This document shows positions 8,039-17,467 of a stretch of 64,000 bases of DNA, one piece after another; the stretch's first letter is position 1, and every line of letters begins with the position of its first letter. The position numbers were made by a program, and so were the translations under genes. The notes beneath the pieces are model-generated. The model did no database searches, was not told the DNA's origin, and saw only the letters and a list, made by a program, of their open reading frames with translations. The stretch lies in NCBI RefSeq assembly GCF_007644035.1, contig NZ_VMTV02000021.1, positions 23,316-87,315 of the forward strand. The letters are read 5' to 3'. This DNA is from Vogesella mureinivorans. Its GTDB lineage: Bacteria; Pseudomonadota; Gammaproteobacteria; Burkholderiales; Chromobacteriaceae.

Positions 8039-11000
8039 ATGACCACCACTTTGCGACAGTGGCCCGCAAACGGGCAGAAGACCCTGCTGGCGCTGCCAGC
8101 TGGCAGCGCCGACAGCGCCCTGATAGCCGCGCTGCCGGATAGCGGCCAACCTATCCTGATCCTGACCGCCAGCGCACAAGATGCCCAGCGCCTAAAGGCA
8201 GAGCTGCCCTTCTTCCGCCCCGCGTGGCGTATCGCCCTGCTGCCCGACTGGGAAACCCTGCCCTACGACCATTTTTCGCCGCACAGCGACCTGGTCTCCG
8301 AGCGCCTGGCCACGCTGTGGCAAATCCGCAATGGCGAGTGCGATGTGGTGATTGCGCCGCTCACCACCGCCATCACGCGGCTGTCACCGATGAGCTTTCT
8401 GCTGGGCCGTACCTTCTGGCTCAAGCTCAAACAGCGCCTGGACGTAGACCGGCTGCGCGCCGACATGGTCACCGCCGGCTACCAGCACGTATCGCAAGTG
8501 GTGGCACCGGGCGAGTTTTCGATTCGTGGCGGGCTGGTGGACCTGTTCCCCATGGGCAGTGCCCTGCCCTACCGCATTGACTTGTTCGATGACGAAATCG
8601 ACAGCCTGAAAACCTTCGACCCCGACACCCAGCGCACCCTGTACCCGGTACCGGAGATCCGCCTGCTGCCGGCACGCGAATACCCCACCGACGAAGCCGC
8701 CGTCACCACCTTTCGCCAGCACTACCGCGAAAAGATAGACGGCGACCCGTCCAAAAGCCGCATCTACAAGGATGTGTCCAATAACTTGTGGCCGGCTGGT
8801 ATCGAGTACTACCTGCCACTGTTCTTCGAGCACACCGCCACGCTGTTCGACTACCTGGGCGACAGCGCACAGCTGATCCTGCACGGCAATGTGATGGCCG
8901 CCGCCGAAGACTTCTGGCGCGACGCGCAAAGCCGCCACAATATGGCCGGTGGCAACCCGGAGCGCCCGGTGCTGGCCCCGGCCGAGCTGTTCCTGCGCCC
9001 GGACGAGCTGATGGGCGCCATCAAACCCTATGCCCGGCTGGACATGTCCGGCAGCGGCGACTGCGGCTACCTGCCGCTGCCGGAGCTGGCGGTAGAGCGC
9101 CGCGCCGACAACCCGCTCACCAAGCTGGCCGACTTCACCCGCCGCTACAGCGGCCGCGTGCTGATTGCTGCCGAAAGCCTGGGCCGCCGCGAAACCCTGC
9201 AGCACTTTTTGCAAGAGCACGGTATCAAGGCGCAGCCGGTAGACAGCTGGCAGACTTTTGTCGACAGCACGTCGGCGCTGGGCCTGATTCACGCGCCGCT
9301 GTTTAACGGTTTCGAGCTGCACGACGCCGGCATCGCCATCGTGACCGAGGCCGAGCTGTACCAGCACATTGCCCGCAGCCAGGGCAAGCGCCGCAAAACG
9401 GCGGCCAACAACGACGCCATGCTGCGCGACCTGGCCGAGGTCAAGGTAGGCGACCCGGTGGTGCACGAATCGCACGGCATTGGCCGCTATATGGGCCTGG
9501 TGTCCATCGACCTGGGCGAAGGCGAAACCGAAATGATGCAGCTGGAGTACGCCGAAGGCGCCACGCTGTACGTGCCGGTGGCGCAGCTGCAGCTGATCAG
9601 CCGCTACGCCGGCCACGCCAGCGACAATGTGCAGCTGCACCGCCTGGGCAGCCCGGCCTGGGACAAAGCCAAAAAACGCGCCGCCGAAAAAGCCCGCGAC
9701 ACCGCCGCCGAGCTGCTGAACCTGTACGCCCAGCGCGCCGCGCGCGAAGGCCACAGCTTTACGCTGAACCACCACGACTACGACGCCTTTGCCGCCGGTT
9801 TCGGCTTTGAAGAAACCCCCGACCAGGCCACCGCCATCGAGGCGGTGATCCACGACATGACCAGCGGCCGCCCGATGGACCGCCTGGTATGCGGCGACGT
9901 GGGCTTTGGCAAAACCGAAGTCGCGCTGCGCGCCGCCTTTGTGGCGGTGATGGGCGGCAAACAAGTGGCCGTACTGGTGCCCACCACCCTGCTGGCCGAG
10001 CAGCACTTCCAGAACTTTAGCGACCGCTTTGCCGACTGGCCGGTGCGCATTGCCGAGCTATCGCGCTTCAAGAGCGCCAAGGAAGTGAAGCAGGCCATGG
10101 AAGGGTTGGCCGCAGGCAGCATCGATATCGTCATCGGCACCCACAAACTGGTGCAGCCGGACGTGAGCTTCAAGAACCTGGGGCTGGTGATCATCGACGA
10201 AGAGCACCGCTTTGGCGTGCGCCAGAAAGAGCAGCTCAAGCGCCTGCGCGCCAATGTGGACGTGCTCACCCTCACCGCCACGCCGATCCCGCGCACGCTG
10301 TCCATGGCGCTGGAAGGCCTGCGCGAATTCTCGGCCATCACCACCGCGCCATCGCGCCGGCTGGCAGTCAAAACCTTTGTCAGCCCCATTAACAACGGCA
10401 TTATCCGCGAGGCCATGCTGCGCGAGTTCAAACGTGGCGGCCAGGTGTTCTTCCTGCATAACGAGGTAGACACCATCGAAAACATGCGCGAAAAACTGGC
10501 CGAGCTGGTACCAGAGGCGCGCATAGCGGTGGCACACGGCCAGCTGCGCGAGCGCGAGCTGGAACAAGTGATGCGCGACTTCCTGCAGGTGCGCTACAAC
10601 GTGTTGCTGTGCTCCACCATTATCGAAACCGGCATCGACATCCCCAACGCCAACACCATCCTGATCAACCGCGCCGACAAGTTCGGCCTGGCCCAGCTGC
10701 ACCAGCTGCGCGGCCGGGTTGGCCGCAGCCACCACCAGGCCTACGCCTACCTGCTTAGTGGCGACGGCATGACGCGTGACGCACAAAAGCGGCTGGAAGC
10801 GATTCAGGCATCCGAAGAGCTGGGCTCGGGCTTCTATCTGGCCATGCACGACCTGGAAATCCGCGGTGCCGGCGAGGTGCTGGGCGAGGGGCAATCGGGC
10901 GAGATGCAAGAGGTAGGCTTTAGCCTGTTTACCGAAATGCTCAAGCAGGCCGTGCGCGACCTCAAAAAGGGGCGCGAGCCGGACCTGGACGCACCACTGG

Positions 11001-11434
11001 GCGTGACCACCGAAATCAACCTGCACAGCCCGGCCCTGCTGCCAGACGACTACTGCCCCGGCGTGCACGAGCGGCTGGTGATCTACAAGCGGCTGGCCAC
11101 CTGCGACAGCGAAGACGAGATCGACACCATCCACGAGGAGCTGATCGACCGCTTCGGCCTGCCACCGCAAAACGTGAAAACGCTGATCGAAAGCCACCGG
11201 CTCAGGTTGGCCGCACGCGAGATGGGTATCCAGAAGCTGGATGCCAGCGAGGTAGCCATCCAGCTGACTTTTGTGCCGAACCCGCCGATCGACCCGATGA
11301 AGATCATCCAGCTGATCCAGAGCAAGCGTAACTACAAGCTGGCCGGCCAGGACAAACTACGCGTGGAAAGCCCGATACCGGACGTGGCCATGCGCATCGT
11401 ACGGGTGAAGGAGCTGATGAAAGAGCTGGGCTAG
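8039..11434 (+). CDS. mfd: Transcription-repair coupling factor Mfd
   Basis: The 1131-residue protein matches full-length Mfd. The UvrB-homology module is at the N-terminus (LLPDWETLPYDHFSPH), the RNA polymerase interaction domain near 465-550 (VGDPVVHESHGIGRY), and the RecG-like helicase has Walker A GDVGFGKTE near 620, DEEH near 719 and the TRG region (HQLRGRVGRS). It removes stalled RNA polymerase and recruits UvrA. The ATG at 8039 was chosen because homologous sequence starts there; an in-frame extension to 7904 looks non-coding. Three copies of the repeated 10-mer lie in this gene (10105, 10718, 11206). Confidence 0.96.
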   Translation: MTTTLRQWPANGQKTLLALPAGSADSALIAALPDSGQPILILTASAQDAQRLKAELPFFRPAWRIALLPDWETLPYDHFSPHSDLVSERLATLWQIRNGECDVVIAPLTTAITRLSPMSFLLGRTFWLKLKQRLDVDRLRADMVTAGYQHVSQVVAPGEFSIRGGLVDLFPMGSALPYRIDLFDDEIDSLKTFDPDTQRTLYPVPEIRLLPAREYPTDEAAVTTFRQHYREKIDGDPSKSRIYKDVSNNLWPAGIEYYLPLFFEHTATLFDYLGDSAQLILHGNVMAAAEDFWRDAQSRHNMAGGNPERPVLAPAELFLRPDELMGAIKPYARLDMSGSGDCGYLPLPELAVERRADNPLTKLADFTRRYSGRVLIAAESLGRRETLQHFLQEHGIKAQPVDSWQTFVDSTSALGLIHAPLFNGFELHDAGIAIVTEAELYQHIARSQGKRRKTAANNDAMLRDLAEVKVGDPVVHESHGIGRYMGLVSIDLGEGETEMMQLEYAEGATLYVPVAQLQLISRYAGHASDNVQLHRLGSPAWDKAKKRAAEKARDTAAELLNLYAQRAAREGHSFTLNHHDYDAFAAGFGFEETPDQATAIEAVIHDMTSGRPMDRLVCGDVGFGKTEVALRAAFVAVMGGKQVAVLVPTTLLAEQHFQNFSDRFADWPVRIAELSRFKSAKEVKQAMEGLAAGSIDIVIGTHKLVQPDVSFKNLGLVIIDEEHRFGVRQKEQLKRLRANVDVLTLTATPIPRTLSMALEGLREFSAITTAPSRRLAVKTFVSPINNGIIREAMLREFKRGGQVFFLHNEVDTIENMREKLAELVPEARIAVAHGQLRERELEQVMRDFLQVRYNVLLCSTIIETGIDIPNANTILINRADKFGLAQLHQLRGRVGRSHHQAYAYLLSGDGMTRDAQKRLEAIQASEELGSGFYLAMHDLEIRGAGEVLGEGQSGEMQEVGFSLFTEMLKQAVRDLKKGREPDLDAPLGVTTEINLHSPALLPDDYCPGVHERLVIYKRLATCDSEDEIDTIHEELIDRFGLPPQNVKTLIESHRLRLAAREMGIQKLDASEVAIQLTFVPNPPIDPMKIIQLIQSKRNYKLAGQDKLRVESPIPDVAMRIVRVKELMKELG

Positions 11435-11526
11435 CCTGCACGCTGCGCGCCGGCCAACCCGGCGCGGCTGCGGCGCAGCCTAGTCAGCCCACACACACCC
11501 GCACCTGCCCCCGCAGGCTGCAAACA

Positions 11527-11564
11527 AAACCACCCTGCCGGGCCGGCGAACAGGGTGGTTTTTT
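11527..11564 (+). terminator. Rho-independent terminator after mfd
   Basis: The stem AACCACCCTG / CAGGGTGGTT encloses a GC-rich loop and is followed by TTTT, about 95 bases after the mfd stop codon. Confidence 0.8.
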
Positions 11565-11591
11565 GCTATGTGCGCACAAAACGCAATGAAC

Positions 11592-11626
11592 TTGACGCAA
11601 CGCAACATGTCATGTTGCTATAAAAT
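11592..11626 (+). promoter_or_regulatory. Promoter-like region with a 17-bp palindrome upstream of the chemoreceptor
   Basis: TTGACG (11592-11597) is followed by a perfect inverted repeat, GCAACATG-T-CATGTTGC (11602-11618), which directly abuts TATAAAAT. The distance between the two hexamers is about 21 bases, longer than usual, so promoter use may need an activator. A regulator binding the palindrome is inferred, not known. Confidence 0.4.
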
Positions 11627-11820
11627 CAATCGATATCTATAAATTACACATTAAGATTACGCATAAGTGCTATAAGGTTTGCTTGTGCAACCCGTACCAA
11701 TACACCCAGGTCCGCGGCACACACCTGCCTTAACAAGCCATGGGCGGCCAGCCCCAGCCACATCACAGCACAGCACAACTCAAACCAAGATCAACCCACC
11801 TAACCGGTTAGAGGCGTCTC

Positions 11821-13431
11821 ATGAAAATTGCCACCCGCTTGCAGTTACAAACGCTGGTTGCTGTTACGGCATTTGCCACGATTTTGCTGATTGCTTTTGT
11901 ACAGCTTGCCAGTATCAAAGAAAAGTCGGCAGTGATCGCCGAAGATGTCGTGCCCAGCATCGAGCTGCTAGGCACCGCCAGCTTGAACTTTGTGCAACAA
12001 CGCGCCGCCTTGCTCAGCCTGGTCGCCACCGAAGAAGCCGCAGCCCAGGATGCCATCCTGCTTGCCTACCAAGACTACCGCCAGCAGGTAGACCGCAATC
12101 TGCAAAGCTACGAAGCCCTGGTCAACGACAGCACGGATAAACAGCTGCTGGAAGCATTCCGCAGTGGGGTAGCCCGCACCAACCAGAGCTACGACCAGGT
12201 GTTGGCCGCATTCAAGGCGCATGACACGGCCAATGCAGCTGCCATGCTCAATAACACCCGTACTGATTTCCTGCAGGTGCGAGATACCGCGCTGAAAGAA
12301 ATCGAACACAACAAACAGGTGGGCCGCACAGCCCACCAGGCATTGAAAGACGCAGAACAAAGCGCCTTGCTGTGGCTAGCGATTACCGCCGGTGCGGCCT
12401 TGCTGGCGCTCAGCCTCATTGCCGTGCAGACCTATCGCCAGATTGTGGGCAGCATCAACGATGCCGCCAGCGATATTGCCGACATGACCGAGCACCTGGA
12501 CCTGTCGCGCCGCTGCCAGATTCGCCACGACGACGAAATGGGTGGCCTGCTACGCCACTTCAACCAGCTGGCCAGCCGCCTGCACACCAGCATGCAGCGC
12601 GTGGCGGCGTCGTCTACCGACGTGGCCTCGGCGGCGGCCAACCTGGCCAGTGCTGCCGGGCAGGTTGCCAGCGGCTCGGCTGCGCAAAGCCAGTCGGCGT
12701 CGTCCATGGCAGCCGCGCTGGAGCAGATTACCGTCAGCATCAACCACGTGGCCGACCGCACGCAGGAAGCCAATACCCTGGCACAAGACACCGGCCACAA
12801 GGCACGCCACGGCGAGCAGGTTATCGAGAGCAGCAACGGCACCATCCTGAGCATGGCCGACTCGGTACGCGATGTGTCTACCCACATGCAGGCGCTGAAC
12901 CAGCAGACCAATGCCATCCATAGCGTGATCAACGTGATACGCGACGTGGCCGACCAGACCAACCTGCTGGCGCTGAATGCCGCCATCGAGGCGGCGCGTG
13001 CCGGCGAAATGGGCCGGGGCTTTGCCGTGGTGGCCGACGAGGTGCGCAAGCTGGCCGAACGCACCGCCAGCTCCACCACCGAAATCGCCCAGATGATCAA
13101 CACCATGCAAGGCAAATCCGACGACGCAGCGGCCGGGGTAAACCGCGCCGTGAGCAGCGTGGAAAGCGGGGTGCAGGAAACCGGGCGTGCACGCCTGACC
13201 ATGCAGGAAATCGCACGGGCTGCCGACGATAACAAAGGGGTGGTGGGGGAAATCGCCAGCGCCATCCGCGAGCAAGGTGCTGCGGCCAACAGCATTGCCC
13301 AGCAGGTAGAAACCGTGGCGCAGATGTCGGAAGAAAACGCCAGCGCTGCCCACAGCGTGACCGACCTGGCCGAACACCTGAACACACTGGCCAGCGTGCT
13401 GGACCAGGAAGTGAAAACCTACCGGCTGTAA
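11821..13431 (+). CDS. Methyl-accepting chemotaxis protein
   Basis: The 536-residue transducer has TM1 at about 10-30, a periplasmic four-helix-bundle sensor (about 30-185), TM2 at about 185-207, a HAMP domain to about 260, and a cytoplasmic signalling domain. The CheA/CheW-binding hairpin tip is recognisable by [19 protein letters not shown] and [17 protein letters not shown] near residues 377-415. The ligand cannot be told from sequence. It converges on a periplasmic binding-protein gene across a bidirectional terminator. A long leader of about 200 bases precedes the start. Confidence 0.93.
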   Translation: MKIATRLQLQTLVAVTAFATILLIAFVQLASIKEKSAVIAEDVVPSIELLGTASLNFVQQRAALLSLVATEEAAAQDAILLAYQDYRQQVDRNLQSYEALVNDSTDKQLLEAFRSGVARTNQSYDQVLAAFKAHDTANAAAMLNNTRTDFLQVRDTALKEIEHNKQVGRTAHQALKDAEQSALLWLAITAGAALLALSLIAVQTYRQIVGSINDAASDIADMTEHLDLSRRCQIRHDDEMGGLLRHFNQLASRLHTSMQRVAASSTDVASAAANLASAAGQVASGSAAQSQSASSMAAALEQITVSINHVADRTQEANTLAQDTGHKARHGEQVIESSNGTILSMADSVRDVSTHMQALNQQTNAIHSVINVIRDVADQTNLLALNAAIEAARAGEMGRGFAVVADEVRKLAERTASSTTEIAQMINTMQGKSDDAAAGVNRAVSSVESGVQETGRARLTMQEIARAADDNKGVVGEIASAIREQGAAANSIAQQVETVAQMSEENASAAHSVTDLAEHLNTLASVLDQEVKTYRL

Positions 13432-13481
13432 ACCTGGCTGCGGGCTAGCGCAGCATGGCTTATCGCCTGGCCGCCCCCGGC

Positions 13482-13516
13482 AAAAAACCCCGTTTGCGCT
13501 GCCAACGGGGTTTTGT
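13482..13516. terminator. Bidirectional terminator between convergent genes
   Basis: AAAACCCCGTT (13484-13494) and AACGGGGTTTT (13504-13514) form an 11-bp stem with A-runs on one side and T-runs on the other. It can stop transcription from both the chemoreceptor and the binding-protein gene. Confidence 0.8.
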
Positions 13517-13541
13517 TCAAGCACTGCCAGCTATGCCGACC

Positions 13542-14300
13542 TTACTGTACGGCTTGCAGTACCTGCGCCAGGCTGATGCCAAAGTGCTGCTGATAAAAAT
13601 GGTCCAGCTGGCCATGCTTGCGTAGCAAAGCCGCCTCGACATCTACCGCGTCGCGTAGCGTCTCCAGCCCCGGGCGCAAGCTCAGCGGCTGGCCGACACT
13701 GGCCAATAGCGGGCTCAGGCGCTTTACCTGTTGCCGGATATGGCTGGCCACGCCTTCGGTGGCCAACGCGTCGTCAAACATCACCTCTATGCGGCCGCCA
13801 GCCAGCATCTGGATACCACGCTGCGTGTCCAGCACGTCTACACGGCGCCAGTCGGTATGCGCTTTCAGCGCTGCCGGGTAGTCGTAGGCGGCTACCCAGC
13901 CCACACGGTGGCCGCGAAACATGTCCAGGCTGTCATAGCTTTGCAGCGGGCTATTGGCCTTTACCCAGGCACTCAGCACCCAGAACACCAGCGGCTGGCG
14001 CGTTTGCACCCAGCCGGGTGGGCTGTCTGCTGCGCTGGCAAACGCCAGCACGTCCACCTGGCCCTCCCTGGCCAGACGCAGGCAGGCCGCTGCCGCCTTG
14101 AAAACATATTTCAGACGTACCTGCTGCACAGCGGCCACCCTGCCCAACACATCGGGTACCAGCCCCTCGGCAGGCTTGCTGCTACCAATATCGATAAACG
14201 GCGCCCACGGCTCGGCACACACCGTCAACACCGGCGCAGCCTGTGCCCAAGCCATGCTGCCTAGCAGCAGGCCACCGGCCAGACAGGAAGAAACGCGCAT
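13542..14300 (-). CDS. Periplasmic solute-binding protein, family 3-like
   Basis: The 252-residue protein has a Sec signal peptide ending near AQAA, then VLTVCAEPWAPFIDIG and GLVPDVLGRVA, typical of the first lobe of family 3 amino-acid type binding proteins. DVLAFASAADSP and GHRVGWVAAYDYP fit the hinge and second lobe. No permease or ATPase gene is adjacent, so it may be an orphan binding protein or a sensor partner rather than part of a local ABC transporter. The substrate is unknown. Confidence 0.78.
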   Translation of the reverse strand: MRVSSCLAGGLLLGSMAWAQAAPVLTVCAEPWAPFIDIGSSKPAEGLVPDVLGRVAAVQQVRLKYVFKAAAACLRLAREGQVDVLAFASAADSPPGWVQTRQPLVFWVLSAWVKANSPLQSYDSLDMFRGHRVGWVAAYDYPAALKAHTDWRRVDVLDTQRGIQMLAGGRIEVMFDDALATEGVASHIRQQVKRLSPLLASVGQPLSLRPGLETLRDAVDVEAALLRKHGQLDHFYQQHFGISLAQVLQAVQ

Positions 14301-14387
14301 CGCACTCTAGCCTTTCGATAACATTACATTGCATGATGACTGCTTACATTATGCGTAAATGGCTAGAAAATACGAGTGTTATCCTGC

Positions 14388-15086
14388 TCAGGCCTGTATG
14401 AGCCAGGCCGCAGCGGCTTCGGCGTGTAGCTGTGCGGTATCAAATAAAGGCAAGCGTGTATCGGCCGGGCTAACCAGCATGGCAATTTCGGTACAGCCCA
14501 GAATCACCGCTTGCGCGCCATCGGCCCGCAGTGCCTCGATCATGGCCAGATAGCGCTGGCGCGACGCCGGCAATACCTGCCCCAGGCACAGCTCGTCAAA
14601 AATCACGCGATGCACCTCCGCACGGTCTTCTGCGCCAGGCACGTGTACCTGGAAGCCTGCTGCCTGCAGGCGGATACGATAAAAGTCGTCTTCCATGGTA
14701 AAGCGGGTACCGAGCAGGCCCACCCGGCTGACGCCGGCACGCTGCAGCGCGGCGATGGTAGGGTCGGTAATGTGCAGCAACGGGATGCCGGCCAGGGCAG
14801 CCACCTCATCCGCCACCTTGTGCATGGTGTTGGTACAGATCACCAGCGCGCCGGCACCGGCTGCGGCCAACCCTTTGCCCGCCTGGCCCAGCAGCTGTGC
14901 CGCACCCGCCCAGTCGCCCTGCCGCTGCTGGGTGGCGATGGTGTCGAAATCGACACTGTGCAGCAGCAAACGCGCCGAGTGCAGGCCGCCCCGGGCATCA
15001 CGCACGCAGCGGTTGATGTGGCTGTAATAGTGCACGGTGGATTCCCAGCTCATGCCGCCCAGCAAGCCCAGTATTTTTTGTGTCAT
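14388..15086 (-). CDS. Aspartate/glutamate racemase family protein (RacX/YgeA-like)
   Basis: The 232-residue protein starts KILGLLGGMSWEST and has both catalytic cysteine motifs of PLP-independent racemases: CTNTMHK near residue 84 and LGCTEI near residue 197. The family interconverts L- and D-amino acids; the exact substrate is not clear. Its start codon lies directly after the stop codon of the upstream LysE-type exporter gene, so the two are co-transcribed and probably translationally coupled. The pairing suggests that a D-amino acid or its L-form is made and exported. Confidence 0.88.
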   Translation of the reverse strand: MTQKILGLLGGMSWESTVHYYSHINRCVRDARGGLHSARLLLHSVDFDTIATQQRQGDWAGAAQLLGQAGKGLAAAGAGALVICTNTMHKVADEVAALAGIPLLHITDPTIAALQRAGVSRVGLLGTRFTMEDDFYRIRLQAAGFQVHVPGAEDRAEVHRVIFDELCLGQVLPASRQRYLAMIEALRADGAQAVILGCTEIAMLVSPADTRLPLFDTAQLHAEAAAAWLIQA

Positions 15087-15695
15087 TTACAGTACCTGTA
15101 ACAGGGTGAGTTCGTCCCACAATAGCCAGGCTGCCGTCGCCGCCATCAGCCCCGCCATCACGCCATTAAACAGCCTGCGCGCGCGCGGCTGGGTCAGGTA
15201 GCGGCGTAGCCCGTCCCCCAGCGCCGCCCACAGGCAGATGCAGGGAAAGTTGATCAGCGCACACAGCCCCGCCAGCGCCAGCGCCTGTTGCCAGCCCGCA
15301 GACACGGGCAGGAACAGCAGGCTGGTATTCACCACCATCACCCAGGCTTTGGGGTTGACCCACTGAAACGCCGCCGCCCCCAGAAAGCTCATGGGGGTGA
15401 CGGCCTGCCTGGCCTCGGGTGCACCGGCCAGCCACACCTGCCACGATAGCCAGAACAGATAGCCACAGCCCATCAGGCTAAGCAGCAGGCGCCAGTGGTT
15501 CAATAATGCCATCACCCAGCCCAGCAGCAAGGCCACCACCAGCACCTGCACACCATGGCCAATGCTGATACCCAGCAGGTGTGGCAGGCTGCGGCGAAAA
15601 CCGAAATTTACACCCGATGCGGCCAACATCAGGTTATTGGGCCCAGGGGTGATGGACATCAGCGAGACATAGCTCAGTAGTGGCAGGCTCAACAT
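15087..15695 (-). CDS. LysE/RhtB-family amino-acid exporter
   Basis: The 202-residue membrane protein has about six hydrophobic segments and the family signature SITPGPNN near residue 14, followed by GVNFGFRRSLPHLLGISIGH. LysE/RhtB proteins export amino acids such as lysine, homoserine or threonine. AAGGA lies nine bases upstream of the start. It is the first gene of a two-gene operon with the racemase and is divergent from the MocR-type gene, sharing an operator region (15750-15817). Confidence 0.88.
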   Translation of the reverse strand: MLSLPLLSYVSLMSITPGPNNLMLAASGVNFGFRRSLPHLLGISIGHGVQVLVVALLLGWVMALLNHWRLLLSLMGCGYLFWLSWQVWLAGAPEARQAVTPMSFLGAAAFQWVNPKAWVMVVNTSLLFLPVSAGWQQALALAGLCALINFPCICLWAALGDGLRRYLTQPRARRLFNGVMAGLMAATAAWLLWDELTLLQVL

Positions 15696-15749
15696 GGCAG
15701 CTTCCTTGACGGTGAGGGGTAGCCACCATCGTAGAGAAGGCCGCTTGCC

Positions 15750-15817
15750 GGTGACAGCCTCAAGAATTTATTATTGTCATGGTGACAGTTAGCAGGCAGC
15801 CAATACTGTCACCATGA
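15750..15817. promoter_or_regulatory. Probable MocR operator with three half-sites
   Basis: GGTGACAG occurs at 15750-15757 and again at 15781-15788 as a direct repeat 31 bases apart. The second copy is part of a perfect 13-bp inverted repeat, TCATGGTGACAGT (15777-15789) and ACTGTCACCATGA (15805-15817), with a 15-base spacer. It sits in the 155-base gap between the divergent exporter and MocR genes. Direct plus inverted half-sites spaced by helical turns are common for MocR regulators. Confidence 0.7.
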
Positions 15818-15850
15818 TTTTTGCTGCCTACTGTTACAACCGGGCCCCCC

Positions 15851-17278
15851 ATGGAAACCAGCACCCTGTACCAGCAACTGGCCGACGACCTGTCCAGCGC
15901 CATCAACCTAGGCACCCTGCCCCCCGGCTCGCGCTTGCCGTCGGTACGCAAAACGGCGCACAGCCGCCAGCTGTCGCTCAATACCGTGGTGGCCGCCTAC
16001 CGCGTGCTGGAAGACCGTGGCCTGGTAGAGGCGCGGCCACAATCCGGCTATTACGTGAAAGCGCGGCTGGCCTCGCCGGCACGCGGCGCGCTGCGCGAAG
16101 CCGGCCCGGCGCAGGGCACCGACGGCGCGGTGCTGGACCTGATTGGCGCCGCGCTGCAGGCGCAGCAGACGCCAGGCTATATCGACATGGCACTGGCCTG
16201 CCCGCGCGGCGGCGACTTCTACCCCGCCGGCAAGCTGGCGCGGCTGATGGGGCAGGTACTGCGCAAAAACCCGGGGCTGGTCAGCAACTACGCGCTGCCA
16301 CCGGGCTCCGAGCGCCTGCGCACCCAGATAGCGCGCCGCGGGCTGGAGCTGGGCATGGCGCTACAGGCCGACAATATCATTCTCACCCACGGCGCCATGG
16401 AAGCCCTGCAGCTGGCGCTACGCGCGGTGTGCCGCCACGGCGATACGGTGGGCATCGAATCGCCCACTTATTTCAACCTGCTGCCACTGTTTGCCAGCCT
16501 GGGGCTGAAAGCCGTGGAAATCCCCACCGACCCGCAGCACGGCTTGTCGCTGGATGCGCTGGAAATGCTGCTGACAGAAAAACGGGTACAAGCCGTGGTG
16601 GCCATGCCCAATGTGCACAACCCGCTGGGCTGCAGCATGTCTACCGACAACAAGAAAAGGTTGGCCGCACTGGTAAACCGCTATGAAGTGCCGCTGATCG
16701 AGGATGCACTGTACGCCGAGCTGCAGTTTGGCGACGCACTGCAGCCGGCGGTGAAGGCCTACGACCAGGACGGCTGGGTCATCGTGTGCGCCAGCTATAC
16801 CAAGACGCTGGCACCAGACTTTCGCGTGGGTTGGCTGGAAGGCGGGCGCTTTGGCACAGAGATCAAGAAGCTGAAGTTCGCCAGCTCGATTGCCGAGCCA
16901 CTGGTGCTATGCGAAACACTGGGCGCGTTTCTGGAGTCTGGCGGCTACGACCACCACCTGCGCTCGCTGAAACGACGCTACACCCTGCACGTGGACAAAG
17001 TGCGCGCCATGATTGCCGAGCACTTTCCCCCCGGCACCCGCGCCACCCACCCCAGCGGCGGGTTTCTGATCTGGGTAGAGCTACCGGAAGGCTACGACAC
17101 CGTGCGGCTGTTTGACTTGGCCATTCACGAGCGCATCAGCATCTCGCCCGGCCCGCTGTATTCGCCCAGCGGCCGCTACCGCAACGCCCTGCGCATCTCC
17201 TGCTGCCAGCCACTGGACGACCGCTTTACCAGCGCGCTGCGTACCGTAGGCGAGTTGGCCGCACAGTGCCATCGCTGA
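15851..17278 (+). CDS. MocR/PdxR-type transcriptional regulator (GntR HTH fused to aminotransferase)
   Basis: The 475-residue protein has an N-terminal GntR winged helix (YQQLADDLSSAINLG, PGSRLPSVRK, NTVVAAYRVLEDRGLVE, about residues 5-72) fused to a fold-type I aminotransferase domain. Its PLP site is recognisable by HNPLGCSM and ASYTKTLAPDFRVGW, where the Lys binds PLP. MocR proteins usually control genes of PLP, amino-acid or GABA metabolism in response to PLP adducts. The ATG at 15851 was chosen because the HTH begins there. Its target is probably the divergent exporter-racemase pair. Confidence 0.92.
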   Translation: METSTLYQQLADDLSSAINLGTLPPGSRLPSVRKTAHSRQLSLNTVVAAYRVLEDRGLVEARPQSGYYVKARLASPARGALREAGPAQGTDGAVLDLIGAALQAQQTPGYIDMALACPRGGDFYPAGKLARLMGQVLRKNPGLVSNYALPPGSERLRTQIARRGLELGMALQADNIILTHGAMEALQLALRAVCRHGDTVGIESPTYFNLLPLFASLGLKAVEIPTDPQHGLSLDALEMLLTEKRVQAVVAMPNVHNPLGCSMSTDNKKRLAALVNRYEVPLIEDALYAELQFGDALQPAVKAYDQDGWVIVCASYTKTLAPDFRVGWLEGGRFGTEIKKLKFASSIAEPLVLCETLGAFLESGGYDHHLRSLKRRYTLHVDKVRAMIAEHFPPGTRATHPSGGFLIWVELPEGYDTVRLFDLAIHERISISPGPLYSPSGRYRNALRISCCQPLDDRFTSALRTVGELAAQCHR

Positions 17279-17467
17279 GCCCTGCCGCGCTTGCCGCGTA
17301 GCACGCTGTGTACTGTAAACAACAAGCTGGCTAGCCCAGACTGCCATAGCAATAAAACCCCGGATTGACCCTGTGTTTACACGCTGCCGATACTGGTTTG
17401 CCCCGGTACGGCATGGCGCTGTATCGGCTGGCAATCAATGTCAAATAACAATACACAGGGGTAATCC

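Larger units (their letters stand above)
11435..11820. other. 386-base intergenic region
   Basis: There is no gene here. It holds the mfd terminator (11527-11564), an AT-rich stretch with a perfect palindrome at 11602-11618 followed by TATAAAAT, and then about 190 bases of leader before the chemoreceptor in which I see no further feature. Confidence 0.7.

Noticed and set aside
8384-11197. Long minus-strand open frames opposite mfd
   Set aside because: They mirror mfd codons and show low-complexity His/Gln/Val-rich translation.
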